DNA from: Charina bottae
Taxonomy: Eukaryota; Chordata; Lepidosauria; Squamata; Charinaidae
Direction: 5' to 3'
DNA: 64,000 bases
Assembly: GCA_023362775.1 (NCBI GenBank)
Contig: JALMGJ010000006.1
Coordinates: 12,170,501-12,234,500 of the forward strand
Below the pieces are notes generated by a model. It saw nothing but the letters and a program-made list of their open reading frames with translations, was not told the DNA's origin and searched no databases. A program made the translations under genes and the position numbers. Shown in pieces: positions 53,501 to 63,985 of this stretch; position 1 is the first letter of the stretch; each line of letters starts with the position of its first letter.

Positions 53501-56500
53501 TTTTACTGTTTTGTTTTTCAATTTTTAATTTTTACCATGGGCATTTCACTTGCATGTGGGCTCTTGATTGGATTGCGGTGAGTGATAGACGTAATGGATG
53601 GATAGATAATAAACAATAACATTGACTACCCTATCGAAAGGGTGTGTTACACTCCATAATATAACAATAGTAAAAATGCTCTATAGATATATCTCTATCA
53701 ACTCTCTAGCGACACCTCCTTTGCCAGCTCACTATTTTATCTCTGTTTCCACCTTAGATATTTCTTGGAGCTCTGGCGTTTTCTTTTTTTGCCAAAGCTT
53801 TTTCAGGAAGCTACGTGAAGAGCATGATCACTCAGATTGAGCGGAGATTCGAGATCTCGTCGTCTGTGGTTGGCCTGATTGACGGGAGCTTTGAGATAGG
53901 TAGGCTGACCCCGTCTGAGGTGCAGATGTTACAGTTTGGCCATAGAAGGACTTCTCTTTTCTGAGAGGGCTGTTCATGTCTCTTCTGATTCAGGAAACTT
54001 ATTGGTGATGGTTCTGGTGAGTTATCTTGGACCAAAAGTTCACCGCCCAAAGGTGATTGCAGCAGGTTGTCTGATCATGTCCTTTGGATCCTTTCTATCG
54101 ACGATGCCACACTTCATCATGGGACAGTAAGTGGAGTTTGCCTGACTTACAAAGAACATCTCTTTCCACCTTGATGGCTGCAGCCAGATCACCTGAGTAA
54201 ATCTGAGGAACAGTTGGTTTTTTGTGGCTGTTGTGGGTCTTCCGGGCTGTGTGGCCGTGTTCTGGAAGTTGTGGTTCCTAACGTTTCGCCAGCATCTGTG
54301 GCCAGCATCTTCGGAGGGCAGGAGCACAGATAGAAGCAACAAAAAGTTGGTTTTTGTTTTTCTAAAACATGACCTGATTCTTTCTCCTTTAGTTGGATTG
54401 TGGCGTGGCTTGTTGTACGAACCCAGCCCGTTGGATTACTTTAGGATTAAAGACTGCATGTGCTTTGTTTGGTTCCTGGATTAACCCCCTTTCATGATTT
54501 GCAATATTCACTGAATCATAAACTAAACAGGGATGGATTTGTGCAAAATGGTAAAATATGCACAGAGCCTAATCAAGGACTAACCAAGAATTAAACCAAC
54601 CAAGTTGCTAGGTCTTTTATGGATCTTTAATGGACATGTTACGTTGTGAATAGAGCTATAATATGATAGGAGCCAGAAAATAGGTGAATTCAGTACCCAA
54701 ATTAAGTGAGACTTCTGTTGAAGAGAATGGATGTGGCACCTGTCATAGCTTCATTGAAACATTACTGTCAGATCCAGGACTTTCTAGATGCATAGATACA
54801 TACATATTTACCACTTTCAGGGTAAGGTACGTTATGCACAGCACAGAAAAGGAGTAAGAAATCGTAAGCATAAGAAATGAAAGACAGGGTAAGAGAAATA
54901 AAAGGAAATCAAATGCATTCAAGTTACATCAACATCATTCCCTATATGTCTCCATGTCTTTCTATCCTTGGAAACCATCATCGCTTTCCCTGTAGGCACA
55001 CACACCTTCATGGAGTACTGTGGTTCTTTAAACTTCTCACCTCTGTCTTTCTGAGGCTCTCATCAATGCCGCCTAGGCACGAAGTTCTTGTTCTGCCCCT
55101 TTCGCTCAACCCATTCATTCTTCTTTCATATATTTATTTATCTCTATCTAAAATGAGGGGTACCCAGGAGCCTATGTGGGAGAAAGTAAAGAGATGATTT
55201 GAGGTAGTCTCAACTCAAACTTGGGACCATGGCCTTCTGGATGGATGGCCGGCTGGACAGACAGATAGATGATACATAGATAAATAATATTGAGTAGCAT
55301 TATATGAAGACTGCATAAAATACTTGACCTGGTGACTGGATTGTCCAATTTTTTAATTTTATGTAATCCACTGGATCATAAAGAATATTGTCCGTGGAGG
55401 GGAGGTCAACATCAGCAAGACAGTGGATGGAGCGTTGCAGTGCAAGCCCGTCTTCTTTCAAATATGTGTGCAATGTCTGTGCATATGCAAAAGGGGTGGG
55501 GGCTTACATCGTGATACTCAGTCTGCCATTTTGACAATTTTAACATCCCCCCACCTCCATGGATGCTGCTGACCGTGAACTAAGCAGATGAACTGGGTTT
55601 GTACAAGATTGTAAAACATATATACACAGACATATATCCGAGTTTAAAAGTAACCTTGCAACTGCTAGGTCTTTAACTGCATATTCAACTGTTGTGTACT
55701 GGAACTGTTACTGTATGTAAGAAGTGTGCTGGGTGGCTAGAAAGTTGGACCAAGAGCAGAGTGCCTATTTTAAACCTTCATTCACATACACACCCAAACC
55801 ACAGGGTTTAATTGATTTGAAATTGTATTGTCGAAGGCTTTCACGGCCGGAGTTCGATGGTTGTTGTGGGTCTTCCGGGCTGTGTGGCCATGTTCTGGAA
55901 GTTGTGGTTCCTAACGTTTCGCCAGCATCTGTGGCCAGCATCTTCAGAGGGCAGGAGCACAGACAGAAGCACTCTTTCTGTGCTCTGGTAGAATGGCAAT
56001 GTTTGGCAATGTTTGTTTTCTATTTATAGAGCTAAGTTATAGGAGATTAGGTGGGTTTTTTTGTTGTGTTGAAATGTTAACGAGTGGCTGCTGAGCGTGA
56101 TTAGCATGTTCATTGTTAGAAGTATTCCCATGTCCTGGTAGTTGAGCTGAGTTCATTGACCTTTTGCAGGCTGTGTTTTTCAGGACTGGTAGCCAGGTTT
56201 TGCTAATTTTTAGACTTTCTTCTTTTTTATTGTAACTATGAAGATGCTGGCCACAGGTGATGGCGAAACATTAGGAACCACAACTTCCAGAACACGGCCA
56301 CACAGCCCGGAAGACCCACAACAACCATTGATTTGATATTGTTCCTCCTTAAAGATCCCTGGGAAAATAACGTAGGAGAAAGTTCCACATATACTATGTA
56401 GACTTAGTTCCTAGGGGAAAATCAAAACAAAATACTTTTTGTATTATGGATTTGTTTGGACATGTTACATGAACACAGTGATTGTCTTTGGTTCACCTGG

Positions 56501-59500
56501 GTTTAGCATGTTGTGTTAACCCAAACCACGTATCGACACAACCACCGATCAGACCTAAAGGACCCCGTGGAGAGATCTTCTTTCTAAAATAATAATAATG
56601 GGAAAAAAAACCTTTCACTTTCCAGTCCCACAATCCTGGCTTTTGTTCTGCAGTTACAATTACAAAAGTATTGCAGTTTCCTTGGCCAATTCATCCGCAA
56701 GCATTTCAGCCTGTGCGTCAGCATCTCCCCATCACTACACTCTTGCCGAAAGTTCCCGAAACGCAACTGCTGTTGGTAAGTGAAAATTTCCAGTGGCTTT
56801 GGGCTGTCTTAGAGGTGCTTCATTCAAGGGGTGAGCACTCAGGTATTAGGTGTCCACCAGCAAGTCCAGAAAGATCATCTAATTCTTTAGATTCATAGTA
56901 CTGTAAGTCTACTCTTTAGACGGTCCACAGTATTGTCCTCTCCCTTGTTTGCCGAGCAATCCATACCATGATTTTCCAGTTTGATCAGTTTCTTTGCCCT
57001 CACAATCTAAGTAAGCTTTCTTACTTGGATTGGGTTCATTGAAAACTCAAGATATGAAATCAAAACTCTTAGGTTTAAGGACACAACTAGAGAAAGCATT
57101 GGAAGCTGTGCAGGCAGTCCTCAACTTACGACCATTTCTTTAGTGACCAAAGTTACGATGGCGCTGAAAAAAGTCACAACCAGTCCTCGCACTTACAACT
57201 GTCATAGCATCCCTGCAGTCACATGATCAAAATTCAGGTGCTTGGCAACTGGCATGCATTTACGACGGTTGCAGCATCCCGGGGTTATGTGATCTCCATT
57301 TGCGACCTTCCCAGCCGGCTTCCGACAAGCAGAGTCAATGGAGAAGCTGGTTTTGATCAATGACCAAGTGATTCACTTAAAGACCACAGTGATTTGCTTA
57401 ACAAATGTGGCAAAAGAGGTCATAAAATTGGGTGCGACTCACTTAACGACTGCCTCGCTTAGTGGTGGAAGTTCCTGTCCCAATTGTGGTCGTAAGTCGA
57501 GGACTACCTGTATTGGACTTACAATAGGTTTCTTGAAATGAAGCAGGAGTACTCAGGGTGAGGTTAATTATTTACCCCTTGAGAGAAATTAGTGCCACTC
57601 TTCTCCCCCAGTGTTATTTATGCCCATTACCAAGGGGGGAGAGCAGGGGGATGGCACGTACTGATGACCTGTGGGAAAGTGGCTCTCCTGCCATCCATCA
57701 AAGCTACCCCAGGTCCAACAGCTTGCTTTGTTATTACACTTGTTTGAGCAATTCACCCTCACCACAAGAGCTAGAAACTTGCTGTAAAGTAGACATTGGC
57801 TTGCAAGGTTTGGAATCGGTGAAACTGAACCCCTGCTACTTTGTATGGTGGAACAAAAAGCTATTATGCTCAGGTAGTATTGTGATCAAGTTGTGGACTC
57901 CACAACTTCTTGGGGCATCTTTTGTTTTCAGGATGTGAAAAAATGACAAGTTCCTACCTATGGGTCTTTGTGCTTGCTGGGAACCTTCTACGTGGAATTG
58001 GAGAAGCACCTATCATGCCCTTGGGGATGTCTTACATCGATGATTTTGCCACAGAAGAAAACTCTGCCTTTTACATAGGTAAAATAAAGTTGTTCTTTCT
58101 CTCCTGATTTGAATATTAGAACTAAGGTGGGAACAAAGTTATAGCTATCACAGCCCCCAGACTTCAACTCCCAGAATTCAACTCTGCCAATATGTCCAAT
58201 GACTTAATTGACTGGGAATTCTGGGAGATGCAATTCCAGCCCTGCTGGGAGGCACCAGGTTGAAGAAGGAGGGGGTCCCTCAAATCTTGACTTCCAGATA
58301 TTGCTTTTTGTAGATTCAAAATATTTCATCACAAGGATTCTTCAATAAGTCTGCATTAAAACCCATCCATAGAAAGTTCACAGGTGGTCAGTAAATTAGT
58401 TCTGAGAGACTAGCCCCATTTTTCTTGCTGGCACAGAAAATGAGAGAAGGCATTTTGCCAGTTTTTGGAGGGTGGGAGCAGAGGATATTTTGGGAAGAAA
58501 TTTGGGAGAAATAATCAGTGGTCTAGTAGCAGTGGCGTAGTTAGGACCTCACAATGCCTGAAATTGATTTTTTCGCTCTGTCTCTGGAATGCCCTGGTAC
58601 AATGCTATGTCATCTTTATGAAGATATTGCCATTTTAGCTCTTCAGAACCTTCCTTAGAAATGCACTCTAAAGGAAGGTCATACCACTGATAGGTGATTG
58701 ATGCCCTAAAAACTTTTGGGAGGCAATCATGTGCCATAACCATAGTGGTGTAATGACATCAGGTATGGCTGATCTTTGGGGTAACTAAGTCTGACAGCTT
58801 GCAGACTTTGTTTTTGATTTGTTTCTCAATGGAAATTGTCAATGAATTACTCCTTGGTTCTTTGCCAAATTGCTGATGAAATTCACCAGTATGAGTTTTG
58901 AAGGCTAGCAAGGTTACACAAAACAGATTCAGTCCCGAGTGCAGATGTTGCAACCCCCAGGCTGTTGACCCATCAGTAAACAAATCGAGGACCAGCTGTG
59001 GAACTGCGGAGAGTTTGATCCTGTTGGGTCTGAGGAAGTGGGCAGGGTTCTCAGGGCTGTTAGTGCAGCCACCTCTGTGTTAGATCCATGTCCCTCCTGG
59101 CTAAGGTGGTTGGGTTCTAGTGTGGTTAACTCCTCTTTGAGGGAAGAGGTAGTTCCTCTTAAGGAGGCGGTTTCCCCCCTCCTCAAGGGACAATTGCTAG
59201 ACCCCACCATTCTGGACAATTTTCATCCAGATTCCAACCTTCCCTTTCTAAGGAAGGTTGTAGAGAAGGTGGTTGCATTGCAGCTTCAGAGGACTCTGGA
59301 AGAAGTAGATTATCTGGACCCCTTTCAGTCAGGGTTCAGGCCTGGGTATGGGACTAAAACAGCATTGATCACACTCTTGGATGACCTCTGGTGGGTGCAG
59401 GATGGGGATGGTACATCTATCCTTGCTCTTCTTGATCTCTCAGTGGCTTTCAACACCATTGATCATGGTATTCTTCTGGACTGGCTCTGGGAGTTGGGGG

Positions 59501-62500
59501 TGGGCGCCATGGTGTTGTGCTGGTTCTCCTCCTTCCTCTGGGGTCAGTTCCAGTCGGTGTTGATGGAGGGATGGTGTTCCAGTTGGTGTTGATGAATCCA
59601 GCCGGCAGCCCCTCCTTTGTGGGTTGCCTCAGGGCTCGGTACTTTCTCCCCTCCTGTTTAACATCTACATAAAGCCACTGGGTGAGGTCATCTCACAGTT
59701 TGGAGTGAGGTATGCTGATAATACCCTGCTTTATATCTCCACCCCAGGCCTCCTGAATGTTGCCATGGAGGTTCTGTCTCAGTGCCTGGAGGCTGTGGGG
59801 GCCTGGATGGGGTGCAACAGGCTTTAGCTCAACCCAAGCAAGACCAAGTGGCTCTGGGTTTTTGGACCTCCTAGTTCCTGGGACCTTCCATCTTTGGTTC
59901 TGGATGGGGTAGCACTGCTCCAGACAGACCTGGTGCACAATCTGGGGGTCCTCCTGGACTCACAGCTCCTGTTCAAAGAGCAGGTTGCAGCTGTGGCTAG
60001 GAGGGCCTTTGCACAGCTTAGGGCTGTGTCAGTTGTGCGTGTTCCTGGACTGGGGGGCCCTGCTGATGGTCACTCATGCCCTTTGACCTCTAGATGGGAC
60101 TACTGCAATGAGCTTTATGTGGGGCTGCCCTTGAAGAGTATTCAGAAGCTTCAACTGGTGCAAAATGTGGCGGCGCGGGCAGTTACTGATGTCAGTTACT
60201 CGGCACATGTAACACCACTGCTCCACAAGCTGCATTGGCGTCCAGTGTGCTTCTGGGTGCAAGTCAAGATGCTGGTTGTCACCTTTAAAGCCAGGTTAGA
60301 AGCCTCTAAAGCTTAGAGCCAGGTTACTTACAGGACCCTCTCTCCCCATTTGTTTCTACCCATCCTATCCGATCTGGCAGGAAGGGCATGCTCTGGGTAC
60401 CATCAGCTATGGAGCGTCGGCTGGTGGGGCCCAGAAGGAGAGCCTTTTCTGCCATGGCACCTGCCCTTTGGAACATCATCCACCCCCTGAGATTAGATTG
60501 GCCCCGTCCCTGTTGGCCTTTCGTGAGGCCTTGAAAACATGGCTTTGTGCTTGAGCCTGGGGCCCAGGGCATGGGTTAGAGCCCGTCTCCTGGTTGTACG
60601 GTTGATAGGTTAGACCATGCCTGGCTGCTATGTATTTTATTTTTTGTTTTCTATTATGTATATTGCGTTTTTATTTGTTTTATTGTAAGCCACCTGGAGT
60701 CACTTAAAAGTTAGATGGGTGGCTATATAAATTGAGCAAATAAATTAAAATAAATAAGGAGGGATTAATAACCCCCTTCCTCATTTTGCATCACTTACTC
60801 CAAATATTTCCCAAATACTGTTTGATAAGTACCTGTGAGAATGCCTCTTTCTCTCTCTGTCCACACACACAGAAACACACTATTGCACTGTTAAGTATTT
60901 GGACAATTTGGGTTAGCAGTAGATCTCCATTCTGGTAGAGAGGAGAGATGCTGTGGCATCTTCCCAGGTACCTGACTGAAACTCCCTCATCCACATTTTT
61001 CAAGATGCAGATGGGATCATTATGCATCCTTCCAACCCTTAAAGGTAATAACACCTGTCCATCCAAGGTTTCTTTTAGCAACAATATGGAAGTGATTTGC
61101 TATTGCCATTGCCACCTGGATGGATGGATGGATGGATGGATGGAGATAGATTAGATCGATTGGATAGACTTCCCAGTCTAGCCTGTAGTTCTGAGACTTT
61201 CTGGTGGTCTGTAATTTAAGTACTAACCAAATTTCACCCTGCTTAGTTTTTTGAGCAGCCAAAGTTGGTTTGATGCTACCACCTGCTGTAGACCCCATTC
61301 TTCATCTGTGTTGAAGTCTTGTTCTGCAGGTGTTCCTTTGCTTATGTTAAATCATTTTTCATAGGAATTGTACGGTCATCAGGGATGTTTGGACCAACTC
61401 TTGGCTTCCTGCTTGGAGCTTTTTGTGCTAATCTGTGGGTTGACATCGGAGCAGTAAATACTGGTAAGGAACAAGTATATCCAATGTTCTGTCTCAGCCA
61501 ATTTTGTCTTTCCATCTGGTAGACTTTTGCTAGCCAAGCATCAAAACCTTGATTTAATGAACCCCCATTTAGCAGACTTCAGATGCAATGGACAACAAAT
61601 TGTCCAGATATTATTCCAAAGTAATACAGGTCCATTGCATCTGATGTAGTCTGGAGAAGGCCATTAAGTATGCATTAATTTTATATTAATTTTATAAGAC
61701 CAGAGGCAATTTGTCATTTGTGTTAATTTTATGTCATTACACAAATGATGTAAATTAATGCAAATGACATGCTTTGGGATTTAACAGACATTTGGGAATA
61801 ACTGACATTCTCTCCCCACTCAATGGATATTTGATACGAATATATCCCATGGACTTATCAAGATTCTGCCATTTGGATTTTATTATATTTATTATATTTA
61901 TAAATTGTCGATTAATGTGTATTTTAGCCTATTTATAATTGTATTTTAATGAACTATATTCTGTTGTAAACTGCCCAGAGTCCCCCTCGGGGGAGATGGG
62001 CGGTGATAAATCTGATTGATTGATAGATAGATATTTATTTATTTATTTATTTATCAATCAGATTTTATCACCGCCCATCTCCCCCGAGGGGGACTCTGGG
62101 CAGTTTACAACAGAATATAATTCATATATTTTTGTTGTTTATATATATGGGACCACAGTGCAGATCTTTGAGACCCTTCCCTAACGGCTGGATTACAACA
62201 TGCTGGATTAGGCTAAAAATAAGTTTGTTTGCTTGCAGTTGAGTATGTTGTGGGAACCCAGCCATTGTCTTAGCACTGAGTGTGAATGAGGCTGTTACAT
62301 GAAGCCATAATATAGTTATTTGTATTGTGAGTGACTGCAGTCCACAACCCACCGGTTGCTGAATGAATTCACTTTCTGGTCTTGCATAATAGATTGAATG
62401 ATAAACTCAGCAAATAGACTGGGTTATGCACACCTGAGGCACAAAAAAATAAGCCAAAGTTAAAACTACATAAGCTTTGCTTATGGTAATGGAGCTCCTA

Positions 62501-62942
62501 CAAATTTAAATGAGCTGATAGGGTGTTGTGCAAACACAACTGAATAGTGTGTTGTTAATCCAAGTTTAGGATTAAACGTGCTATATGAACACCATGACTG
62601 TTAAGTTCTGGTGATGTCAAGGGTCATACTTAAGAAACCTTTAGATAATGTAGTAAGAGGCTTTATCTGCAAGTTTGGCTTTTTTTTTTTTCTCTCTCCC
62701 AGATACACTGACCATCAATTCCAAGGACACACGTTGGGTCGGTGCTTGGTGGCTTGGGATGTTGATCTGTGGAACCACCAGTTTTATGTCATCTCTCCCT
62801 TTCTGGTTCCTGCCTTACTCTTTGCCGCAAGAAGGAGAACAAGTTGTTAAGTCAAATGAAGTTTATGGAATCCCTCAAGACAGCCAGAGCAAAATGGAAG
62901 CCCCCAAACCCACACGGCTGAATGTTTCAGAAGTGGCAAAAG
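49083..62942 (+). CDS. Second SLCO1 family organic anion transporter, 1B/1C-like, 5' part (exons 1-7; continues past window)
   Basis: Second OATP1 paralogue on the same strand. Exons 49083-49193, 53758-53899, 53994-54126, 56654-56775, 57932-58078, 61365-61463 and 62703-62942 join in phase and give about the first 331 residues. Exon lengths 142, 133, 147 and 99 are identical to those of gene 1. Landmarks: N-terminus ending [57 protein letters not shown], and the OATP signature [13 protein letters not shown] (about residues 260-272). Expected role: 12-pass membrane carrier of organic anions. The 3' half (TM7-12, Kazal-like loop) lies outside the window; no exon 8 was found up to 64000. Wording is nearer SLCO1C1/1B than 1A2, but the subfamily was not settled, so no symbol is given. 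Confidence 0.88.
49138..49416 (+). repeat. Degenerate tandem triplication of exon 1 end and donor region
   Basis: Three units of about 85-97 bp begin at 49138, 49237 and 49321, each with cccttgg/ccttgag, cacatcc, aaaggct and tttca-aagctaaa words. Only the first keeps the gt donor after aaag; the others read aagttaaatag and aaagcaatag. Confidence 0.75.
49470..49620. repeat. Old reptilian repeat fragment
   Basis: gagctgtgttagtctacggt ... ctaacaaattttactaaaga ... gcataagctttctg resembles a repeat widespread in reptiles; family name not certain. Confidence 0.5.
49848..49872. repeat. (CAAT)n microsatellite
   Basis: Six repeats. Confidence 0.9.
51389..51918 (-). repeat. AT-rich retroelement-like insertion inside the hAT-like element
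   Basis: Starts with a T-run (reverse poly(A)) and is bounded by the same tgtgtgcatc / tgtgtatgtgcatc wording of the host element. Likely an L1-type tail in minus orientation; family not confirmed. Confidence 0.5.
52316..52432. repeat. CCAAT/GC-box tandem units
   Basis: Three units of about 38-39 bp, each with ccaat (52318, 52356, 52395) and a GC box (gggggcgggg type). The unit is the reverse complement of that in the unrelated hAT element at 25057-25382. Confidence 0.75.
52555..53600 (+). mobile_element. Old L2-type LINE C-terminal fragment interrupted by a hAT element
   Basis: The left part encodes an [11 protein letters not shown] block (to 52689) and the right part resumes at 53204 with the 'ALHGLAPxYL'-like tail and 3' end near 53580. 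The hAT element 52690-53203 splits it. Confidence 0.65.
52690..53203. mobile_element. hAT-type MITE carrying the 56-bp minisatellite (second locus)
   Basis: Perfect 8-bp duplication ttttaacc (52682-52689, 53204-53211). Ends as at 31160-31812. Six copies of the 56-bp unit at 52795, 52851, 52907, 52963, 53019 and 53075. Confidence 0.9.
53758..53899 (+). CDS. Gene 2 coding exon 2
   Basis: Acceptor ttccaccttag, donor gtaggc. Encodes [30 protein letters not shown] and IDGSFEIG (TM1). Same length as gene 1 exon 2. Confidence 0.95.
53994..54126 (+). CDS. Gene 2 coding exon 3
   Basis: Acceptor tctgattcag, donor gtaagt. Encodes [20 protein letters not shown] and TMPHFIMGQ (TM2-TM3). Confidence 0.95.
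54226..54344 (-). mobile_element. Penelope-like element, solo terminal copy
   Basis: Flanked by agttggttttttgt (54212-54225) and agttggtttttgt (54345-54357). Matches the terminal region at 55840-55978; carries a damaged hammerhead motif at 54277-54318. Confidence 0.75.
54277..54318 (-). ncRNA. Hammerhead-like motif, damaged
   Basis: Minus strand: CCGAAGA instead of CTGAAGA, then stem II gctggcc...gctggc and GAAACGTT. The core change should inactivate it. Confidence 0.5.
54360..55800. other. Gene 2 intron 3, no further feature recognised
   Basis: No gene or recognised repeat apart from short simple repeats (GATA at 55260-55290). Confidence 0.35.
55910..55950 (-). ncRNA. Hammerhead ribozyme motif in PLE terminal region
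   Basis: Minus strand: stem I cct/agg, CTGAAGA, stem II gctggc with wobble pairs and loop cacagat, GAAAC, GTT. All core bases are kept. Confidence 0.6.
56236..56276 (+). ncRNA. Hammerhead-like motif, damaged
   Basis: Plus strand: ATGAAGA in place of CTGAAGA, stem II gctggcc...gatggc, GAAACATT. Core C lost. Confidence 0.5.
56654..56775 (+). CDS. Gene 2 coding exon 4
   Basis: Acceptor gttctgcag, donor gtaagt. Encodes the variable second extracellular loop, rich in Ser/Ala, with NSS and NAT glycosylation sites. Phase fits exons 3 and 5. Confidence 0.85.
57111..57510. mobile_element. Palindromic MITE (copy 4)
   Basis: Begins caggcagtcctcaacttacg and ends cgtaagtcgaggactacctg. Same family as 3840-4217. 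Confidence 0.75.
57932..58078 (+). CDS. Gene 2 coding exon 5
   Basis: Acceptor tttgttttcag, donor gtaaaa. Encodes [20 protein letters not shown] and [17 protein letters not shown] (TM4). Confidence 0.95.
58155..58265. repeat. Degenerate foldback related to hAT MITEs
   Basis: cttcaactcccagaattcaa and gggaattctgggagatgcaa form inverted arms. Confidence 0.5.
58280..58940. other. Gene 2 intron 5, nothing recognised
   Basis: No gene or repeat recognised. Confidence 0.35.
58950..60760 (+). mobile_element. L2-type LINE, RT region, most degenerate copy
   Basis: Longest at the 5' end of the three plus-strand copies: starts with the region [20 protein letters not shown], then [31 protein letters not shown], a damaged active-site block ([10 protein letters not shown] in place of YADDTQLY), and the C-terminal [14 protein letters not shown]. 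Several stops and frameshifts. Ends with ccacctggagtcacttaaaa and an (AAATA)n tail. Confidence 0.85.
61040..61255 (-). repeat. 5S rRNA-derived SINE
   Basis: Minus strand: aactaagcagggtgaaattt, ggttagtacttaaattacag and acc, as in the 5S 3' half, then ctacaggctagactgggaag as in the copy at the window start. A (GATG)n run at 61118-61143 interrupts it. Confidence 0.7.
61365..61463 (+). CDS. Gene 2 coding exon 6
   Basis: Acceptor atttttcatag, donor gtaagg. Encodes [20 protein letters not shown] and WVDIGAVNT (TM5). Confidence 0.95.
61575..61800. repeat. Foldback MITE-like repeats
   Basis: agacttcagatgcaatggac (left) and gtccattgcatctgatgtag (right) are inverted arms about 40 bp apart. A second inverted pair follows (atttgtcatttgtgttaatt and attaatgcaaatgacat). 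Confidence 0.6.
61951..62122. repeat. Palindrome of two L2-type 3' tails
   Basis: Left arm 61951-62021 and right arm 62053-62122 are near-perfect reverse complements (ctgcccagagtccccctcgg against ccgagggggactctgggcag), separated by a (TAGA)(TTTA)n spacer. Confidence 0.85.
62130..62690. other. Gene 2 intron 6, nothing further recognised
   Basis: No gene or repeat family recognised. Confidence 0.35.
62703..62942 (+). CDS. Gene 2 coding exon 7
   Basis: Acceptor tctctctcccag. Encodes DTLTINSK and [22 protein letters not shown]6 ([15 protein letters not shown]) and the cytoplasmic loop ending VSEVAKG. The donor gtggtt is weak; phase 1 at the end matches gene 1 exon 7. Confidence 0.9.
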
Positions 62943-63640
62943 GTGGTTGAAGAACCTCTTCACTAGTAGCTAATTCTGAGCTTTGCAACTAGTCCTGAGC
63001 CAAACCTGTGTTCTGCAATTTTTTAACCATTCTTATTCAATTTGATGCAAGTGAAATGGCTTTTCTTTTTTTCCCCCAAAAGAACACCCTTTTGGCAACA
63101 TTTTCAGATTAGGTTAGTCTACCCATATTTAATGCTTAGTTTAACCAGAAAGTCAGCAGTAGAGCTGTCTGTCAAGATAATAATGCATCAGGTGGCAAAA
63201 TGCAGCATAGCAGAAGCCCAGAAAATTGCTAGAATTAAGAAGTATTGTGTGAATGTTTGTATTGACATCATCCAGCAATGACAGATTATTCTACCACCTT
63301 ACAAGGAGGGGCTTGATTGTGACCCAACAATGGGGTGAGCCTCCAGGGTCACAAATAGGCTTGGAGTCCCATTCTTGCAGTCCTAGCAGGCCCCTCTGGC
63401 CATAGTTGCTGAAAATGAACGGCCCACTTCCCTGCCATTTTGAGGTGAGAAGCAGATACAGACAATAGTGTAAACCAAAGGTTCCTAAACTTTTTATCAT
63501 CACACCACCTTTTAGTGTAATCTTAATGTACACACCTCCCCTAAAAATCCAAACACCAAAATGAGCACAAATGAACAATGAAAACAATACAATGAAACTT
63601 TGGGAAAGGTGGATTTATTGTAAAAGGATTTACAACTAAA
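62943..63640. other. Gene 2 intron 7, nothing recognised
   Basis: No exon 8 candidate (the KDFxPxLKxL / QQYG block) was found. Confidence 0.5.
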
Positions 63641-63646
63641 AGGATG

Positions 63647-63985
63647 GGGCACGATGGCTCAGTGGTTAAGATGCCAGGCTTGTCGATTGGAAGGTCACAA
63701 CTTCGGCGGTTCGAGACCTGAGCGCCGCGTGACGGAGTGAGCTCCGGCACTCGCCCCAGCTCTTGCCAACCTAGTAATTCAAAAGCATGCAAATGCAAGT
63801 AGACAAATAGGTACCACTTCGGTGGGATGGTAACAGTGTTCCGTGTGCGTCATGCTGGCCACATGACCGCAGAAGTGTCTTCGGACGGCGCTGGCTCTTC
63901 GGCTAAGAAATGGAGATGAGCACTGCCCCCTAGAGTCGGACACGACTGTGCAGGGGAAAACCTTTACCTTTACTTTACAACTAAA
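63647..63985 (+). repeat. tRNA-derived SINE with Bov-B-like 3' end
   Basis: Second full copy of the family at 12546-12885: gatggctcagtggttaagat (A box), gcggttcgagacc (B box), gagtcggacacgactgtgca and a (TTTACC)n tail. Confidence 0.85.

Larger units (their letters stand above)
55827..56326. mobile_element. Penelope-like element with inverted terminal regions
   Basis: A duplication of about 16 bp with one mismatch (attgatttgaaattgt at 55811-55826; attgatttgatattgt at 56327-56342) flanks it. Terminal regions 55840-55978 and about 56236-56326 are inverted copies. The middle is short, AT-rich minus-strand PLE sequence with no intact domain. Confidence 0.8.

Noticed and set aside
54224..54484. 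An additional exon of gene 2 downstream of exon 3
   Set aside because: The segment is a PLE terminal copy with target duplication; exon 4 of the right phase is at 56654.
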